Assembly: GCA_963835465.1 (NCBI GenBank)
Contig: CAWIFR010000001.1
Location: 248,001 to 312,000, forward strand
Direction: 5' to 3'
Source of the DNA: Bog-756 sp963835465
GTDB lineage: Bacteria > Actinomycetota > Acidimicrobiia > Acidimicrobiales > RAAP-2
Length of the DNA: 64,000 nucleotides
Shown here piece after piece: positions 63,177 through 64,000 of this stretch. Made by a program: the position numbers and the translations under genes. How positions within the stretch are numbered: the first letter of the stretch is position 1; each line of letters opens with the position of its first letter. Under the pieces are notes generated by a model. The model ran no database searches, was not told the DNA's origin, and was given only the letters and a program-made list of their open reading frames with translations.

Positions 63177-64000
63177 CGGCGACCCACGCCGCTCCCGTCA
63201 AGGTCTCGAAGCAGGCGTGGGTGATGGCGGCGAGGGCCGAAGTTGGGGAGGTCCCCGCTTAGTACGGCGATGACCCCGAGTCCGGCAAACAGGGCCAGGA
63301 ACGGCATGATGGGAACCCGATAGCGCGAGTAGGCGCCGAAAGCCGATGAGATGGCTACCAGGTAGACGATCACAATGAGCGGCAAGGCACAGCTCCGTAG
63401 GCGACGCGACCTCCAGGCGGAGAAGAGTCCGATTGCAGCCAGAACATAGAGCGCCACGAGGTACACGATCCCGTAGGCCCTGAGAAGATCGGTTGCTCGA
63501 CCGGCGGTGGCCGGTTTGAACTCATCGCTACCGGGTCCGAACATGATCCTTCCACCACCCTTCGCTGCCTCCTTGGCAAAGCCAGTCGCATGCGCCCGGA
63601 TCACGCTGACACCCAGCGACTGCTCTGCCCTGTCAATCTGAGCCGGGCTGGCATGAAGGGGTAGTTTGGCCTGCAATTCCTCGGTCATCTCCTTCTGTGC
63701 CTCAACGAGCGGTATGCCCCTACTCTCCGCCAGCGCACCGGCCGCTCCGAGATACAGGATGTTGTATCCCTGGGCCGTACTGATCGTCGCCACGCCACCG
63801 ATGGTGTCGTTACGAATCGCCCAGGAACCGGCCAACGCTCCGAAGCCGATCAGAAATGACAAGGCGACCACTGCAGCCTTCCGTGCGTGCCTGCGTTCCA
63901 GGACCAGGTAGCCAACCACAAGGGCCACCGAAAGGTACACAGACACGGGTCGCGTGAGGGTGGCCAGCCCAAGGAGGGCACCGGCGGCCAGACCGCGCCC
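63098..64000 (-). CDS. Polytopic membrane protein, glycosyltransferase 39-like, 5' end outside the window
   Basis: The frame is open to the window edge, so the start is missing; LATLTRPVSVYLSVALVVGY is within it. Several membrane helices (VALSFLIGFGALAGSWAIRN, AYGIVYLVALYVLAAIGLFS, ALPLIVIVYLVAISSAFGAY, SRYRVPIMPFLALFAGLGVI) and the TRPVS and YSRYRVP motifs are typical of ArnT/PMT-like GT-C glycosyltransferases. The catalytic Asp loop is not in the window. The apparent stop at 63098 lies inside the ATPase gene; the true end may be slightly earlier if there is an indel. Confidence 0.7.
   Translation of the reverse strand, partial: GRGLAAGALLGLATLTRPVSVYLSVALVVGYLVLERRHARKAAVVALSFLIGFGALAGSWAIRNDTIGGVATISTAQGYNILYLGAAGALAESRGIPLVEAQKEMTEELQAKLPLHASPAQIDRAEQSLGVSVIRAHATGFAKEAAKGGGRIMFGPGSDEFKPATAGRATDLLRAYGIVYLVALYVLAAIGLFSAWRSRRLRSCALPLIVIVYLVAISSAFGAYSRYRVPIMPFLALFAGLGVIAVLSGDLPNFGPRRHHPRLLRDLDGSGVGRRYDSTAVPPTERRMAAWRRLGVRTPR

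Noticed and set aside
1..64000. Prophage, integrase, IS element or biosynthetic gene cluster
   Set aside because: No transposase, integrase, phage structural, PKS or NRPS gene was found on either strand; the content is chromosomal metabolism.

Overview
The window is high-GC DNA with long ORFs on both strands, many GTG starts, frequent 1-4 nt start/stop overlaps, KstR-like operators and SUF-type Fe-S assembly. This points to an actinobacterium, probably of the Acidimicrobiia type; the class is my inference, because no rRNA or other phylogenetic marker lies in the window. I saw no tRNA, rRNA, CRISPR array, transposase or phage gene.

Layout. 0-2.6 kb: end of a metallo-beta-lactamase-fold hydrolase and a glycogen-debranching-type glucosidase. 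2.7-12.5 kb: Fe-S cluster assembly, split into a plus-strand sufC-sufS-sufU operon and a converging minus-strand sufB-(4-Cys protein)-sufD-Rieske-sufC set, with an LCP cell-wall ligase and an ECH1-like crotonase among them. 12.6-24.3 kb: oligopeptidase B, a RodZ-tail-like membrane protein, an operon of metallohydrolase, flavin reductase, RmlC-like epimerase and a polycationic SDR fusion, two alpha/beta hydrolases, MutY, a MaoC-like hydratase and a methyltransferase. 24.3-33.8 kb: a periplasmic binding protein and catabolic enzymes (acyl-CoA dehydrogenase, CitE-like lyase, sulfotransferase, quinone oxidoreductase, TetR regulator, HEAYPGHH metallopeptidase, dienelactone hydrolase). 34-37.3 kb: NlpC/P60 hydrolase, SDR, Lgt-like protein. 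37.5-41.6 kb: a tightly coupled minus-strand operon that looks like a methylamine-dehydrogenase light-chain maturation cluster (MauD-like, conserved unknown, MauE-like, MauA-like, DsbD/MauF-like) but with no MauB. Its MauA-like protein is fused to about six 42-residue repeats. 42-51 kb: a fatty-acid or steroid beta-oxidation island with three KstR-like palindromes. 51-58 kb: GNAT, membrane protein, NRDE protein, TetR, Baeyer-Villiger-type monooxygenase and Zn-alcohol dehydrogenase around a shared palindrome. 58-64 kb: a D-threonine-aldolase-like enzyme, an osmoprotectant (Opu-type) ABC transporter and the end of a polytopic membrane protein.

Sequence quality matters here. About 18 conserved genes are broken by single-base insertions or deletions while their motifs remain intact and no in-frame stop mutations are seen. 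Breaks cluster at 34.8-41 kb and 51-56.4 kb, and whole stretches elsewhere (42-51 and 57-64 kb) are clean. This looks like assembly or sequencing error, not gene decay, so I describe these genes as single CDSs spanning the break.

The most interesting item is the 37.5-41.6 kb operon: a TAT-exported, Cys-rich MauA-like domain carrying its own repeat domain, with matching thiol-redox maturation proteins. The second is the set of TAGAAC-type palindromes that ties the 42-51 kb lipid genes into one probable regulon.
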